NCBI GenBank assembly: GCA_964345075.1 | Contig: CAYFPS010000008.1 | Coordinates: forward strand, 65,925 to 129,924 | From: CAYFPS01 sp964345075 | GTDB lineage: Bacteria > CAIWAD01 | DNA: 64,000 nucleotides | Reading direction: 5' to 3' | Shown: in pieces, positions 27,463-36,486 of the stretch | Numbering within the stretch: the stretch's first letter is position 1 | Layout: each line of letters begins with the position of its first letter | Notes under the pieces: generated by a model | The model's input: the letters and a program-made list of their open reading frames with translations, nothing else | What the model was told of the DNA's origin: nothing | Databases searched by the model: none | Position numbers and translations under genes: made by a program

Positions 27463-30400
27463 TTACTTCAGCAGGATCATCTTGTTGGCCTGGCTGAAGG
27501 ACTCACTGTGCAGGCGGTAGACATAGCTGCCACTGGCCACCTGCTGACCGGCATCATTCGTGCCGTCCCACAGCACCTGATGACGACCCCAGCTCATCTC
27601 TCCTGACAGCAGGGTGCGAACCTTCTGGCCCATCATGTTGTAGACGGCCAGCTCCACCGCTGTGTCCACAGGCAGCAGGAAGCTGATCGTGGTCACGGGG
27701 TTGAAGGGGTTTGGCACATTGCCCTCCAGCACAAAGTCGGCCGGACGATCGATGCTTTCCACGAAAACGCTTTGCTCGTAGAATTCACGGCTGCCGTCAA
27801 GGTCCACGGCCTCGATGCGGTAGCAGTAAATCTGACCGGGCTCGACGCTGGCATCACTGTAGCCGTAGTCCGTGGCTGCGCTGCTGTTTTCCTGCGCCTC
27901 CAGCTCGGGGTTCAGGTTCCAGTCGGCAATGGCCGAGAAGCTGCTGGAAGCAGGCTCCAGACCCATTTCAAGAGCAGGTGCGCGCCAGACCACGAAGCCC
28001 AGGCTGTTGACTTCCGACTCCGTGCGCCAGTTCAGCTCATTGCGGCCAAAGTCAGCTTCTGCCGTGAAAACACTGATCTCGACGGGCAGGGTGTAGTCGC
28101 CCGCGGCGGCCGGCTCAGGCCAGTCACCACCAGCCGGGTAAATATCGTCCACCGAGCTCTGCAGCACAAAGACATTGTCACTGGTCAATTCCATACCCAG
28201 CGTCTGGTTGCCGGTTGCCGCGGCACTGATGTCCACGGTCAGCAGCAGATAGGTGGTGGTACCGTTTGTTACGGTCACACTCAGGCCGGTGAAGGAAGGA
28301 TTTACCGTTCCCGTTACCGAAGAGCCAACCTGCACATCCGTGCCGCTGTCGTAAACACCATTGCCATTGACATCGCGCCAGAGCTTGAAGCCGGAGACAT
28401 GGGTGGTTGTCGCGTTAGACGATGAGGTCTTGGTGAAGTCCACGCGGTTGATCACGATTTCGGCACCGGGCTGCTCGGCTGTCAGCTGCAGCTGGGTCAT
28501 TTCGTTGTTGGTGCTGCTGGGCATCATGCCACTGCCAACATCCACACCGGTCACGGAAAGGGTCGGGTTGACCACATAGACCATGCGGTTGGAGGAGATC
28601 GGCTTGCCCTCGGGCGCATTGCCCTGGGCGTCGGTGCCGCCTACCCACCAGAACATGTAGTCGTAACCATTACCAGCCTGCATCTGGGTACTGTTGAGGT
28701 ACTTGAAGATCAGACCGCTGTTGGTGGTCACGTTGGAGCTGCTCTGAACCGAGTAGCTACCATACTTGGTGGAGTCGTTGTCGAAGGCCCAGAAGACCGT
28801 CAGGGTCTCGCCATCTTCGTCGACATCAGCATAAAGAGCCAGTCCGGGATTGCCGGCTTCGCAATTCACGTGCGTGCGCCAGGCCGGATCGGCGTTGCTC
28901 AGCGTGGGAACATTCAGCGAGATCGTCTTGCTGCCGGTCGTGTTGGCGTTGTCCATGGTCACGCCGGCGATCGTACCATTGATGGTGTAGGTAGCGGCAG
29001 TTGCCGTAAGCACCGTGCTCAGGGTGGTCAAATTGGCCACACCACTGCTGAAGTCACCGGCCTGATCCAGAACCGCATCACCACGGCCAGCAATCTCGAG
29101 CGTGCCGCCACTGGACGTAACCGTCACATTGTTTGAAGAAGCATCGAAGCCGGTCACGATGTTTCCATAACCATCGCGCACGGTCACTGTGTTCGTTCCA
29201 GTCCAGACAACTGCCGACTCGGAGGTGGCGGCATCAACAGCGAAGACCAGATAATCGGCCTCTGCCGCGCTGATCGCCTGACTGCTGCTGGCAACGCCGC
29301 TCAGGGTCGGGCTACCGCTGTTGTCAGAAGCCGTAACCGTGCCGCCACTGGTCTCGTAGAAGACCACAGGCACGTTGGCGCTTGTTCCGTTGGTGAAAGA
29401 AATGCTGCCGTTGGCCCAGCTTCCACTTGTAACACCGTCAATGGTCGGGGCATTGCCCAGCGGGCTGCTTGAGGCACTGGAGGCGAAGTCAATGTCGCGA
29501 CTACCGGTTTCCGAAACCTTGTAATTGTTCGAGTCCACAATGTGCAGGACAACATTGTAGGAAGTACCGGCCGTCAGTGGCGAGGTGCTGCCCGTGATAC
29601 CCGTTCCGTCTGAGAAGCTCTGACCCGGCATCTGAACCAGCAGCTGCGAAGCCGCGCCGGCGCCGATTGTGCATGCCAGCGTATCGGCAATCAGTCCAGC
29701 GGTGGCAGCACGAATATTGTGCGTGCCGATTGAGGTGCTGGCCATGTAGAAGGTCGCGTTGGTTGTGCCGTCAATGTCCACGACACTCGTGTTGCTGCCT
29801 TCCGGGCTTTCGCGGAAAGTGACCGTACCGCTGCCGGAGGTTTTGGTCAGGGAAACCGTGTGGGTGCCTGTTTCCGCATTACCGTAGGCGTCGTGAATCG
29901 TGACCGTGATCTGGTCTTCGTAGGTGTTGAGGGCCTGGTCAACGGTTCCAGCAAGCATCAGTCGCTGCTTCAACTGGAAGTCCGTGCTCATGGTGGAAGC
30001 CGTGCTCTGGCCATTGCTGTCGGTGGCCAGCAGGCGATAGTAATTGTACTCGGTGCCAATGGTCCAGCTGCCGCTGTAGTTGCTGTCGGCGGTATTGCTG
30101 TCCGTATTCAGGGCGGCCCAGCTGGTGCCATCCGTGGAGCCCTGCAGGGCAACACTGGCCATGGAGTTGTCCGTGGCAAAGGCGTCGGCCGTACCGGTCC
30201 AGTTGACCGTTCCACCGGAGAGGTCCGTTGTGGAGACAGGCAAGGTCATGGTCGGGTTGGCCGGGGGAATGCGCTCGGTTATCGTCACCGCTGTTTCGCC
30301 ATCGGGCACTTCGTTGCCGGCGCCGTCCACCAGCATGGCGGCCTGAGCGTCACGATCGTAGGTGATGGTTCCCGTCCAGTAGCGATTGGGCAGGTTGCTG

Positions 30401-31155
30401 GCCAGCTCCAGGGTCCAGAGGGTACCTGAGGTCTGGGTCAGGCTGGTACCGGCAATCGAGCTGGTAATGCCACCGCCGGTCAGGGCAAAACTTGCGCCTG
30501 TATCACCGCCGGATTCGCTGACGTCTTCGCTCATGACGATGCGAACCGTGTTCAGAGCCGTGGCCCAGCAGCTGGCGTCCACCAGGGTGGGTTCAGTAGT
30601 ATCGAATTCCATGTCGCCATAGGAGAAACCAACGCCCGTCAGGGTCTGGGTTCCGCTGTGGATGACCGGATAGGCATCGGTAGCTACATAACCTTCGCCC
30701 TGCACAACATCAAAGCCCGGCGTCATCTGAATGCCGGTGAACTGGATCGTAAACGTTGAGTTTGCATTGTCCCAGTCAGGAGCCGTGAAGTTGAAGGTCA
30801 CGCGCGTGCCGGAAACAGAAGCGCCACTGGTTGACACAGTGTGTGAAATATCAGCACCAAGCGAGTCCGGCGGCGTATTGGAATTTTCAATCACATCAAG
30901 CTGTGAAGGCGGCGTGCCGAACCAGGTGGCCCCTGCAGGCAGGACAGCCGTGACTGTTACCGTTTCACCGGCGATAATTGAGTTGTCACCTGTGCCTCCA
31001 TCACCATGGAGGTACAAACTGTCCAGCGTGACTGTACGCATCTCCCCGATATCCACGGGCAGGTTGTTCGCCCAGTCCGCAAGTTCTGCTCGTGCAGCCC
31101 CTGCAGCAGCCAGACAAAGTGCTCCCGTGCATAGGATCCGTGCAAGACCTTTCAT
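27463..31155 (-). CDS. Large exported Ig-like repeat protein with C-terminal sorting domain
   Basis: 1,230 residues from the ATG at 31155 (GGGGGA 5 nt upstream), chosen over an earlier in-frame start because the signal peptide, ending A-R-A-E, begins here. The body is a string of beta-sandwich modules with repeated signatures: V-T-I-H-D-A-Y-G-N-A-E-T-G and V-T-V-R-D-G-Y-G-N-I-V-T-G mark invasin/Big-type Ig domains. The final 85 residues, with V-P-N-P-F-N-P-V-T-T-I, V-Y-N-M-M-G-Q-K-V and S-G-S-Y-V-Y-R-L, form the type IX-like sorting/FlgD-fold domain also seen at 22810-24591. Likely a surface or filament protein; no catalytic motif. Confidence 0.85.
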   Translation of the reverse strand: MKGLARILCTGALCLAAAGAARAELADWANNLPVDIGEMRTVTLDSLYLHGDGGTGDNSIIAGETVTVTAVLPAGATWFGTPPSQLDVIENSNTPPDSLGADISHTVSTSGASVSGTRVTFNFTAPDWDNANSTFTIQFTGIQMTPGFDVVQGEGYVATDAYPVIHSGTQTLTGVGFSYGDMEFDTTEPTLVDASCWATALNTVRIVMSEDVSESGGDTGASFALTGGGITSSIAGTSLTQTSGTLWTLELASNLPNRYWTGTITYDRDAQAAMLVDGAGNEVPDGETAVTITERIPPANPTMTLPVSTTDLSGGTVNWTGTADAFATDNSMASVALQGSTDGTSWAALNTDSNTADSNYSGSWTIGTEYNYYRLLATDSNGQSTASTMSTDFQLKQRLMLAGTVDQALNTYEDQITVTIHDAYGNAETGTHTVSLTKTSGSGTVTFRESPEGSNTSVVDIDGTTNATFYMASTSIGTHNIRAATAGLIADTLACTIGAGAASQLLVQMPGQSFSDGTGITGSTSPLTAGTSYNVVLHIVDSNNYKVSETGSRDIDFASSASSSPLGNAPTIDGVTSGSWANGSISFTNGTSANVPVVFYETSGGTVTASDNSGSPTLSGVASSSQAISAAEADYLVFAVDAATSESAVVWTGTNTVTVRDGYGNIVTGFDASSNNVTVTSSGGTLEIAGRGDAVLDQAGDFSSGVANLTTLSTVLTATAATYTINGTIAGVTMDNANTTGSKTISLNVPTLSNADPAWRTHVNCEAGNPGLALYADVDEDGETLTVFWAFDNDSTKYGSYSVQSSSNVTTNSGLIFKYLNSTQMQAGNGYDYMFWWVGGTDAQGNAPEGKPISSNRMVYVVNPTLSVTGVDVGSGMMPSSTNNEMTQLQLTAEQPGAEIVINRVDFTKTSSSNATTTHVSGFKLWRDVNGNGVYDSGTDVQVGSSVTGTVNPSFTGLSVTVTNGTTTYLLLTVDISAAATGNQTLGMELTSDNVFVLQSSVDDIYPAGGDWPEPAAAGDYTLPVEISVFTAEADFGRNELNWRTESEVNSLGFVVWRAPALEMGLEPASSSFSAIADWNLNPELEAQENSSAATDYGYSDASVEPGQIYCYRIEAVDLDGSREFYEQSVFVESIDRPADFVLEGNVPNPFNPVTTISFLLPVDTAVELAVYNMMGQKVRTLLSGEMSWGRHQVLWDGTNDAGQQVASGSYVYRLHSESFSQANKMILLK

Positions 31156-31459
31156 TCTTCCCCCTTGGCCGTCCGGCAACATTCAGTTTTATGGAATACG
31201 GTGTGTTTCAAACGACGATTCATGAAGGTAATTGTCTGATGAATTTTGATCAAGTGCTTTCCCTATTAATGAAGGCTGTGTTTTCAGCTGCAAAGATGCT
31301 TGCTGAAAGGCTTCCCGAGTGTGATTGGCGACACGAATGGCATGTGATCTGAAGGGGGGATTTTAACATGTATCGGCAGGAAGCTGCTTGAACTGAAGCT
31401 GAATAGGAGAAAGACAGAAGGATTGTTCTTTGCTGTTGCCTTCGTATATTTCGAGACTT
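31156..31459. other. Divergent promoter region between the exported protein and yceD
   Basis: About 300 bp with no gene. It is AT-richer than the flanking genes and must carry promoters for both directions, but I could not assign -35/-10 boxes with confidence. Confidence 0.5.
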
Positions 31460-31955
31460 ATGCGCATTTCAGTCCTCGATCTTCGCCGCGGAGCCAGTGC
31501 TTTTGCTGCCGAGCTTGACGCCGGGCAACTTGAGCTTACTGTCGAGCGCTTTCCTGAGCCGATTCGGCTTGAGGTCAAGGTGCACGAGCAGGATGGCGGC
31601 TGGCTGCTCGAGCTGGATGTCCATGCAGTCTGGACTCGCGAATGCGATCGCTGCCTGAGCGAGGCCAGAAGTGAAAGCCAGCTTGCGGAGACGCTGCTGG
31701 TGCTGGACAAGGGCCACCAGGATGCCGAGCGTGATGATCGTCGAAAATGACGATGCGGAGCTGGACCTGCTGCCTTCGGTGCGTGAAGCCCTGCTGCTGG
31801 ATCAGCCGGAATATGTCCTGTGCAGCGATCAATGCCAGGGCCTTTGCCCGAGCTGTGGCTGCAACTGGAACGAGGCCGAATGCGCCTGTGATGAAATTCG
31901 CCCGGATTCGCCCTTTGCAGGGCTTGAACAATTGAAAACTGACGAGACAGAATAA
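31460..31955 (+). pseudogene. yceD: DUF177/YceD protein, split by a +1 frameshift
   Basis: The first part (31460-31750) has the YceD N-terminus, including W-T-R-E-C-D-R-C-L-S-E-A, and stops at TGA 31748-31750. The second (from about 31740, one base later in frame, to the TAA at 31953-31955) has the expected C-terminus: P-S-V-R-E-A-L-L-L-D, L-C-S-D-Q-C-Q-G-L-C-P-S-C-G and C-A-C-D-E. Together they make one normal DUF177 protein, the usual partner of rpmF and linked to 23S rRNA handling. The break is at AAA-TGA-C. It may be a single extra base (sequencing or mutation) or a recoding site. Its position before rpmF is conserved in bacteria. Confidence 0.8.
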
Positions 31956-31965
31956 GGAAACGATC

Positions 31966-32142
31966 ATGCCAGTCCCGAAAAAGAAAACCGCCAAGGCACG
32001 CCGCGATCAGCGCCGCTCCCACCACGCCCTGAAGGCCGTTGGTGTCTCTACCTGCCCGCAGTGCGGCCAGCCCAAGCTGTCCCATCGCGTCTGCCCCAAT
32101 TGCGGCTTTTACAAGGGTCGCAAGATTCAGATCGTCGACTGA
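31966..32142 (+). CDS. rpmF: 50S ribosomal protein L32
   Basis: 58 residues, too short for many gene finders: M-P-V-P-K-K-K-T followed by the K-A-R-R-D-Q-R-R-S-H-H basic stretch. The zinc-ribbon cysteines are T-C-P-Q-C-G and V-C-P-N-C-G, so this is the zinc-binding form. ATG at 31966, 10 nt after the yceD stop, with AAGGAAA upstream. Component of the large ribosomal subunit. Confidence 0.97.
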   Translation: MPVPKKKTAKARRDQRRSHHALKAVGVSTCPQCGQPKLSHRVCPNCGFYKGRKIQIVD

Positions 32143-32162
32143 TCCCAGCCCAGAATGATGCA

Positions 32163-32187
32163 GGATCCCGGGTACAGCCCGGGATCC
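32163..32187. other. Perfect hairpin in the rpmF-fabH gap
   Basis: GGATCCCGGG, loop TACAG, CCCGGGATCC: a perfect 10-bp stem without a following T-run. It occupies the place where plsX is normally found and may be an attenuator or RNA-processing signal. Confidence 0.7.
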
Positions 32188-32224
32188 CCATTTGCCGGAA
32201 GACCGGCTAATTCAAAGGGAAGCA

Positions 32225-33211
32225 ATGCGAGCCAGAATTCTTGGTACAGGCCGTGCCGTTGCGCCGACCTGCCTGAGCAACGAAGATCTTGCGCGCATGG
32301 TGGACACCACCGATGAGTGGATCACCTCGCGAACGGGCATCAAGCAGCGCTATGTCGTTGGCGAAAACGACGATGTTGTCACTTCGGACCTGTGTGCGGA
32401 GGCCGCAAAAAAGGCCCTGGACAAGGCAGGTCTTGCCGCCGAAGAGATCGACCTGATTCTGGTCGGCACAGTGACGGGCGACTGCAAGTTTCCAGCCACC
32501 GCCATTTTCACCCAGGCCAAGATCGGTGCCACCAATGCCGCCGCCATGGATGTCTCCGCTGCTTGCAGTGGTTTCGTCTACGCACTGGAGTTGGCTGATG
32601 CTTTGATCGCCACCGGCAAGAAGAAGCACGTACTGATCATCGGTGCGGAAATCCTGACCAGCATGGTCGACTGGGACGATCGCTCCACCTGCGTGCTCTT
32701 TGGTGATGCCGCCGGCGCAGCCATTCTGGGGCCCTGCGAAGAAGAGGATCAGGGTGTGCTGGCCACCTACACCAAATCCAACGGTGATCTGGCCGAACTG
32801 CTCTGGACACCGGGCTGCGGCAGCCTGCGCCGCCTGAGCCCCGAGTCGCTTGAGAGCAAGGATCACACCATTCATATGCAGGGCCGTCATGTCTACGTGA
32901 ATGCGGTCAAGTGCATGGCCGATGCCACACAGCAGGCGCTGGATCTGGCGGGCCTTCAGCCGGCCGACATCGATCTGCTGGTGCCCCATCAGGCCAATGT
33001 CCGCATTATTCAGGCCACCTGCGAGCGCTTCGGCTTTCCCATGGAAAAAACCATGGTCAACGTGGACCGCTACGGCAACACCTCGGCCGCCTCGATTCCC
33101 ATCGCCCTGGACGAAGCCATTGAACTGGGCCGCGTCAAGGCGGGTGATCGTGTGCTGATGACCGTCTTTGGAGGCGGCTTCACCTGGGCTTCGGCTGTGG
33201 TTCGGCTCTAG
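32225..33211 (+). CDS. fabH: 3-oxoacyl-ACP synthase III
   Basis: 328 residues from the ATG at 32225 (GGGAAG upstream); an earlier in-frame start lacks support. Starts fatty-acid synthesis by condensing acetyl-CoA with malonyl-ACP. Active-site Cys in S-A-A-C-S-G-F (about 113), His in V-P-H-Q-A-N (about 253) and Asn in R-Y-G-N-T-S-A-A-S (about 283) are all present. First of a tight fab cluster: fabD starts 7 nt after its stop. The usual plsX between rpmF and fabH is missing. Confidence 0.96.
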   Translation: MRARILGTGRAVAPTCLSNEDLARMVDTTDEWITSRTGIKQRYVVGENDDVVTSDLCAEAAKKALDKAGLAAEEIDLILVGTVTGDCKFPATAIFTQAKIGATNAAAMDVSAACSGFVYALELADALIATGKKKHVLIIGAEILTSMVDWDDRSTCVLFGDAAGAAILGPCEEEDQGVLATYTKSNGDLAELLWTPGCGSLRRLSPESLESKDHTIHMQGRHVYVNAVKCMADATQQALDLAGLQPADIDLLVPHQANVRIIQATCERFGFPMEKTMVNVDRYGNTSAASIPIALDEAIELGRVKAGDRVLMTVFGGGFTWASAVVRL

Positions 33212-33218
33212 GAGAAGC

Positions 33219-34148
33219 ATGACTTTCTGGATTTTCCCCGGTCAGGGTGCCCAGTATGTGGGCATGGCCTTCGATTTGATCAGCCAGTCGAGCGCGGTGC
33301 GCGAGCTCTTTCTCGCAGCATCAAAGCGTGTTGATGCGGATTTCATCAGCCTTGTATCACAGGGCCCGGCTGAAGAGCTGGTCAAGACCTCCAATACTCA
33401 GCCCTGCATCTACCTGCACAGTCTGGCTCTGGCACTCCTGCTCAAGGAGAAGGGCCTGGCGCCATCGGCCGTTGCCGGTCACAGTCTTGGCGAATACAGC
33501 GCGCTGGCCGCCGCCGGCTGGATCGATCCGCTGGATGGTCTCGAACTCGTGCGCCTGCGCGGTCAGGCCATGTATCAGGCAGGTCTCGATCTTCCCGGCA
33601 CCATGGCCGCCGTGATCGGCATGGAGGGCGAAGATGTCGCCCGTCACTGTACCACACTGGCGAAAGAAGGTCTTGTGATACAAGCCGCCAATTTCAACTG
33701 CCCCGGTCAGGTCGCGATCAGCGGCAGTCTGGATGGTGTATCACGGGCGGAAGTCTACCTGAAGGAACAGGGCGCGCGCATGATCAAGCGCCTGGAAGTT
33801 TCCGGTGCTTTCCACAGCCCGCTGATGGAGCCCGCTCGCGAAAAGCTGGCTACGGCACTGGCGGAGCTTGAGATTCGCCCGGGCCTGGCTCCTGTCTACT
33901 GCAATGTTACCGGCAGGGCGGTCAGTGATCCGGAAGAACTTCGTGCCCTGCTGATTCGTCAGTTGACTGAGACCGTACGCTGGGAACCCTCCATGCGCAG
34001 TGCGCTGGCTGACGGCTACACGAATTTCATCGAACTGGGGCCGGGCAAGGTTCTAAGCGGCCTGATGCGCCGCATAGACAAATCGGCCGAAGTCAAGGCG
34101 ATTGACACCTGGGCCGAGTTCCAGAGTTTTACTGGAGAAGAGGCATGA
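33219..34148 (+). CDS. fabD: Malonyl-CoA:ACP malonyltransferase
   Basis: 309 residues from the ATG at 33219, with GGAGAA as ribosome-binding site. The F-P-G-Q-G-A-Q N-terminus and the nucleophile motif G-H-S-L-G-E-Y-S-A-L (Ser about 89) define the family. The catalytic His is in S-G-A-F-H-S-P-L-M. Supplies malonyl-ACP to FabH and FabF. Overlaps fabG by ATGA. Carries three GTGATACA-type octamers. Confidence 0.96.
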   Translation: MTFWIFPGQGAQYVGMAFDLISQSSAVRELFLAASKRVDADFISLVSQGPAEELVKTSNTQPCIYLHSLALALLLKEKGLAPSAVAGHSLGEYSALAAAGWIDPLDGLELVRLRGQAMYQAGLDLPGTMAAVIGMEGEDVARHCTTLAKEGLVIQAANFNCPGQVAISGSLDGVSRAEVYLKEQGARMIKRLEVSGAFHSPLMEPAREKLATALAELEIRPGLAPVYCNVTGRAVSDPEELRALLIRQLTETVRWEPSMRSALADGYTNFIELGPGKVLSGLMRRIDKSAEVKAIDTWAEFQSFTGEEA

Positions 34149-34870
34149 GCCGAATCGTTCTTGTAACCGGCGGAACCCGCGGTATCGGGGCCGGCATTGT
34201 GAAGCGTTTTCTGGAAGCCGGTGACCGTGTCTGGTTCACGGGCCGCTCGGAGGATAGCGTCAAGGCTGCGCAGGCCGCGTTTGGAGAAGGCTCCGTCGGG
34301 CGGGCCTGCGACATGGCCGACCCAAAGGCCTGCGAGACGCTGGCAACAGAACTGCTGGCCGCTGAAGGCCGGATCGATGTGGTGGTCAATAACGCCGGAA
34401 TCACCCGTGATACACTCATGATGCGCATGTCGGGCGAACAGTGGGACGAGGTGATCTCGACCAACCTGAGTGGCCCGTTCTACCTGATTCGCCACTTCGT
34501 CAAAAGCATGATGAAGCAGCGCGCGGGCAGCATCATCAATTTGAGCAGTGTCGTGGCCTACACGGGAAATCCCGGTCAGGCCAACTACACGGCCGCCAAG
34601 GCCGGACTTTTGGGCTTCACACGGAGTCTGGCGCTGGAACTGGGTGGCAGGGGCGTGCGCGTCAATGCCGTTGCGCCCGGTTACATTGACACCGACATGA
34701 CGGCGGCCATTCCGGAAGCCGGGCAGGAGGCGCTCAAGAGCAAGATTCCCCTGGGGCGAACCGGGCAGGCAGAGGACATTGCCGCCGCCTGCTTCTTCCT
34801 TGCCGGGGATGATGCCGCCTACATCACGGGGCAGTGCCTCAGGGTCGATGGCGGTTTGACGGTAAGCTGA
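34145..34870 (+). CDS. fabG: 3-oxoacyl-ACP reductase
   Basis: 241 residues, a short-chain dehydrogenase. It has the Rossmann motif T-G-G-T-R-G-I-G (about 8-15), N-N-A-G-I, the catalytic Ser in I-N-L-S-S-V and Y-T-A-A-K (Tyr about 150, Lys about 154). The end V-D-G-G-L-T-V-S is typical of FabG. Reduces beta-ketoacyl-ACP with NADPH. ATG overlaps the fabD stop. Confidence 0.96.
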   Translation: MSRIVLVTGGTRGIGAGIVKRFLEAGDRVWFTGRSEDSVKAAQAAFGEGSVGRACDMADPKACETLATELLAAEGRIDVVVNNAGITRDTLMMRMSGEQWDEVISTNLSGPFYLIRHFVKSMMKQRAGSIINLSSVVAYTGNPGQANYTAAKAGLLGFTRSLALELGGRGVRVNAVAPGYIDTDMTAAIPEAGQEALKSKIPLGRTGQAEDIAAACFFLAGDDAAYITGQCLRVDGGLTVS

Positions 34871-34946
34871 ATTTCGAATCTGGCGCATAGGCGTCAGGCT
34901 CGTTACCTTGGTCACACTCAACATCAGTACAGAAACGGGAGACACC

Positions 34947-35183
34947 ATGTCCCAGCACTTTGACAAGGTCAAGAACATCATCCTCGAGGTCCTGGACCTG
35001 GACGATGAGAGCAAGGTCACGATGGACGCCAGCTTCGACAACGATCTGGGTGCCGATTCCATCGCCAAGTTCGAGCTGATCGACATGCTCGAGAAGGAAT
35101 ACGACCTCGAGATCAGCGACGAGACTGCCCAGACCCTGACCACTGTGAAGGCTGTCTGCGACTTCCTGGACAACCAGGGATAA
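34947..35183 (+). CDS. acpP: Acyl carrier protein
   Basis: 78 residues from the ATG at 34947 with GGGAGA upstream; the longer in-frame start is not needed. Highly acidic four-helix carrier. The phosphopantetheine Ser lies in G-A-D-S-I-A, so the common D-S-L reads D-S-I here. Followed by a hairpin terminator (35199) that may let acpP be transcribed more than fabF. Confidence 0.95.
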   Translation: MSQHFDKVKNIILEVLDLDDESKVTMDASFDNDLGADSIAKFELIDMLEKEYDLEISDETAQTLTTVKAVCDFLDNQG

Positions 35184-35198
35184 ATCGACGAATAGAGC

Positions 35199-35223
35199 GG
35201 GAGCGGTTTCGGCCGCTCCCTTT
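35199..35223 (+). terminator. Hairpin terminator/attenuator after acpP
   Basis: GGGAGCGG, loop TTTCGG, CCGCTCCC, then only TTT. The stem is strong but the T-tract short, so partial read-through into fabF is likely. Confidence 0.65.
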
Positions 35224-35250
35224 CTGGTTCTTGAATCTGAAGGAGCGTGT

Positions 35251-36486
35251 ATGAAGCGGCGTGTCGTGATTACCGGAGCTGGAGTCCTAAGTCCGATCGG
35301 TCTTGGCCTCGAGGCCTACTGGCAGGGTCTGAGCTCGGGACAGTCCGGTGCGGCTGCAATTACACGTTTCGATGCCAGTCAGTACAGCACCACCTTTGCC
35401 TGCGAGCTGAAGGATTTCGATCCCCAGCAGTGGCTAAGTCGGCCGGACATTCGGCGCATGGATCCTTTCTGTCAATTCGGCATGGTCGCGGCCATGATGG
35501 CCATCGAGCAGAGCGGAATTGATCTGGAAAAAGTGAACCTGGACCGTTTCGGCGTAATCACGGCTTCGGGTATCGGCGGTCTGAGCAGCATCGAGGAAGC
35601 ACACGGGCGTCTGGTCGAGAAGGGTCCCGGACGGATCCCGCCCATGTTCATCCCGATGATGATCTCGGACATTCTGCCGGGCCAGATTGCCATGCGCTTC
35701 GGCCTGAAGGGCCCGAACTACGGCACGGTTTCAGCCTGCGCCAGCAGCAGCCACGCCATTGGCTGCGCGGCCATGGCCATTCGCAGTGGTCAGGCGGACC
35801 GAGTACTGACCGGTGGCAGCGAGGCAAGTATCACGCCGCTGGGCATTGGAGGTTTCAACGCCCTGCAGGCGCTTTCCACGCGCAATGACGCTCCGGAAAA
35901 GGCCAGTCGTCCCTTTGACAAGGATCGCGATGGTTTTGTGATGGGCGAAGGCGCGGCCATGTTCCTGATCGAGTCGCTGGAAGCGGCTGAAGAGCGTGGT
36001 GCCACGATTCTTGCCGAGATCAGCGGCTGCGGCTTTACTGCTGATGCGCATCACCTGACAGCCCCGGCCCCCGAGGGCGAGGGTGCCCAGCGTGCCATGC
36101 GTGCGGCCCTGGCTGATGCGGGCCTTAAGCCTGCTGATATCGATCATGTCAATACGCACGGAACCTCAACTCCGGCAGGCGATCTGCCGGAAATTCAGGC
36201 CATTCACCGCGTTTTTGGCGATCATGTGCCGGCCATCAACAGCACCAAGTCCATGACCGGTCACCTGTTGGGTGCTGCCGGTGCTGTAGAAAGCCTGGCG
36301 GTTGTACTGGCCATCAAGAACCAGTTCGTCCCTCCCACGATCAACCTCGAGAACCCCGATCCGGCGCTTGAACTGCCGATTGTGGGTCCCGAGGGGCGCA
36401 AGGGTGCGATTCGCCACGCGATTTCAAACACATTTGGTTTTGGCGGACACAACGCCAGCCTGTTGATATCAGAATTCATGGCATGA
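35251..36486 (+). CDS. fabF: 3-oxoacyl-ACP synthase II
   Basis: 411 residues, ATG with AAGGAG 6 nt upstream. Elongating condensing enzyme with the Cys-His-His triad: V-S-A-C-A-S-S-S-H (Cys about 165), N-T-H-G-T-S-T-P (His about 305) and S-M-T-G-H-L-L-G-A-A-G (His about 335). The end N-T-F-G-F-G-G-H-N-A is canonical. Overlaps rnc by ATGA. Confidence 0.96.
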   Translation: MKRRVVITGAGVLSPIGLGLEAYWQGLSSGQSGAAAITRFDASQYSTTFACELKDFDPQQWLSRPDIRRMDPFCQFGMVAAMMAIEQSGIDLEKVNLDRFGVITASGIGGLSSIEEAHGRLVEKGPGRIPPMFIPMMISDILPGQIAMRFGLKGPNYGTVSACASSSHAIGCAAMAIRSGQADRVLTGGSEASITPLGIGGFNALQALSTRNDAPEKASRPFDKDRDGFVMGEGAAMFLIESLEAAEERGATILAEISGCGFTADAHHLTAPAPEGEGAQRAMRAALADAGLKPADIDHVNTHGTSTPAGDLPEIQAIHRVFGDHVPAINSTKSMTGHLLGAAGAVESLAVVLAIKNQFVPPTINLENPDPALELPIVGPEGRKGAIRHAISNTFGFGGHNASLLISEFMA

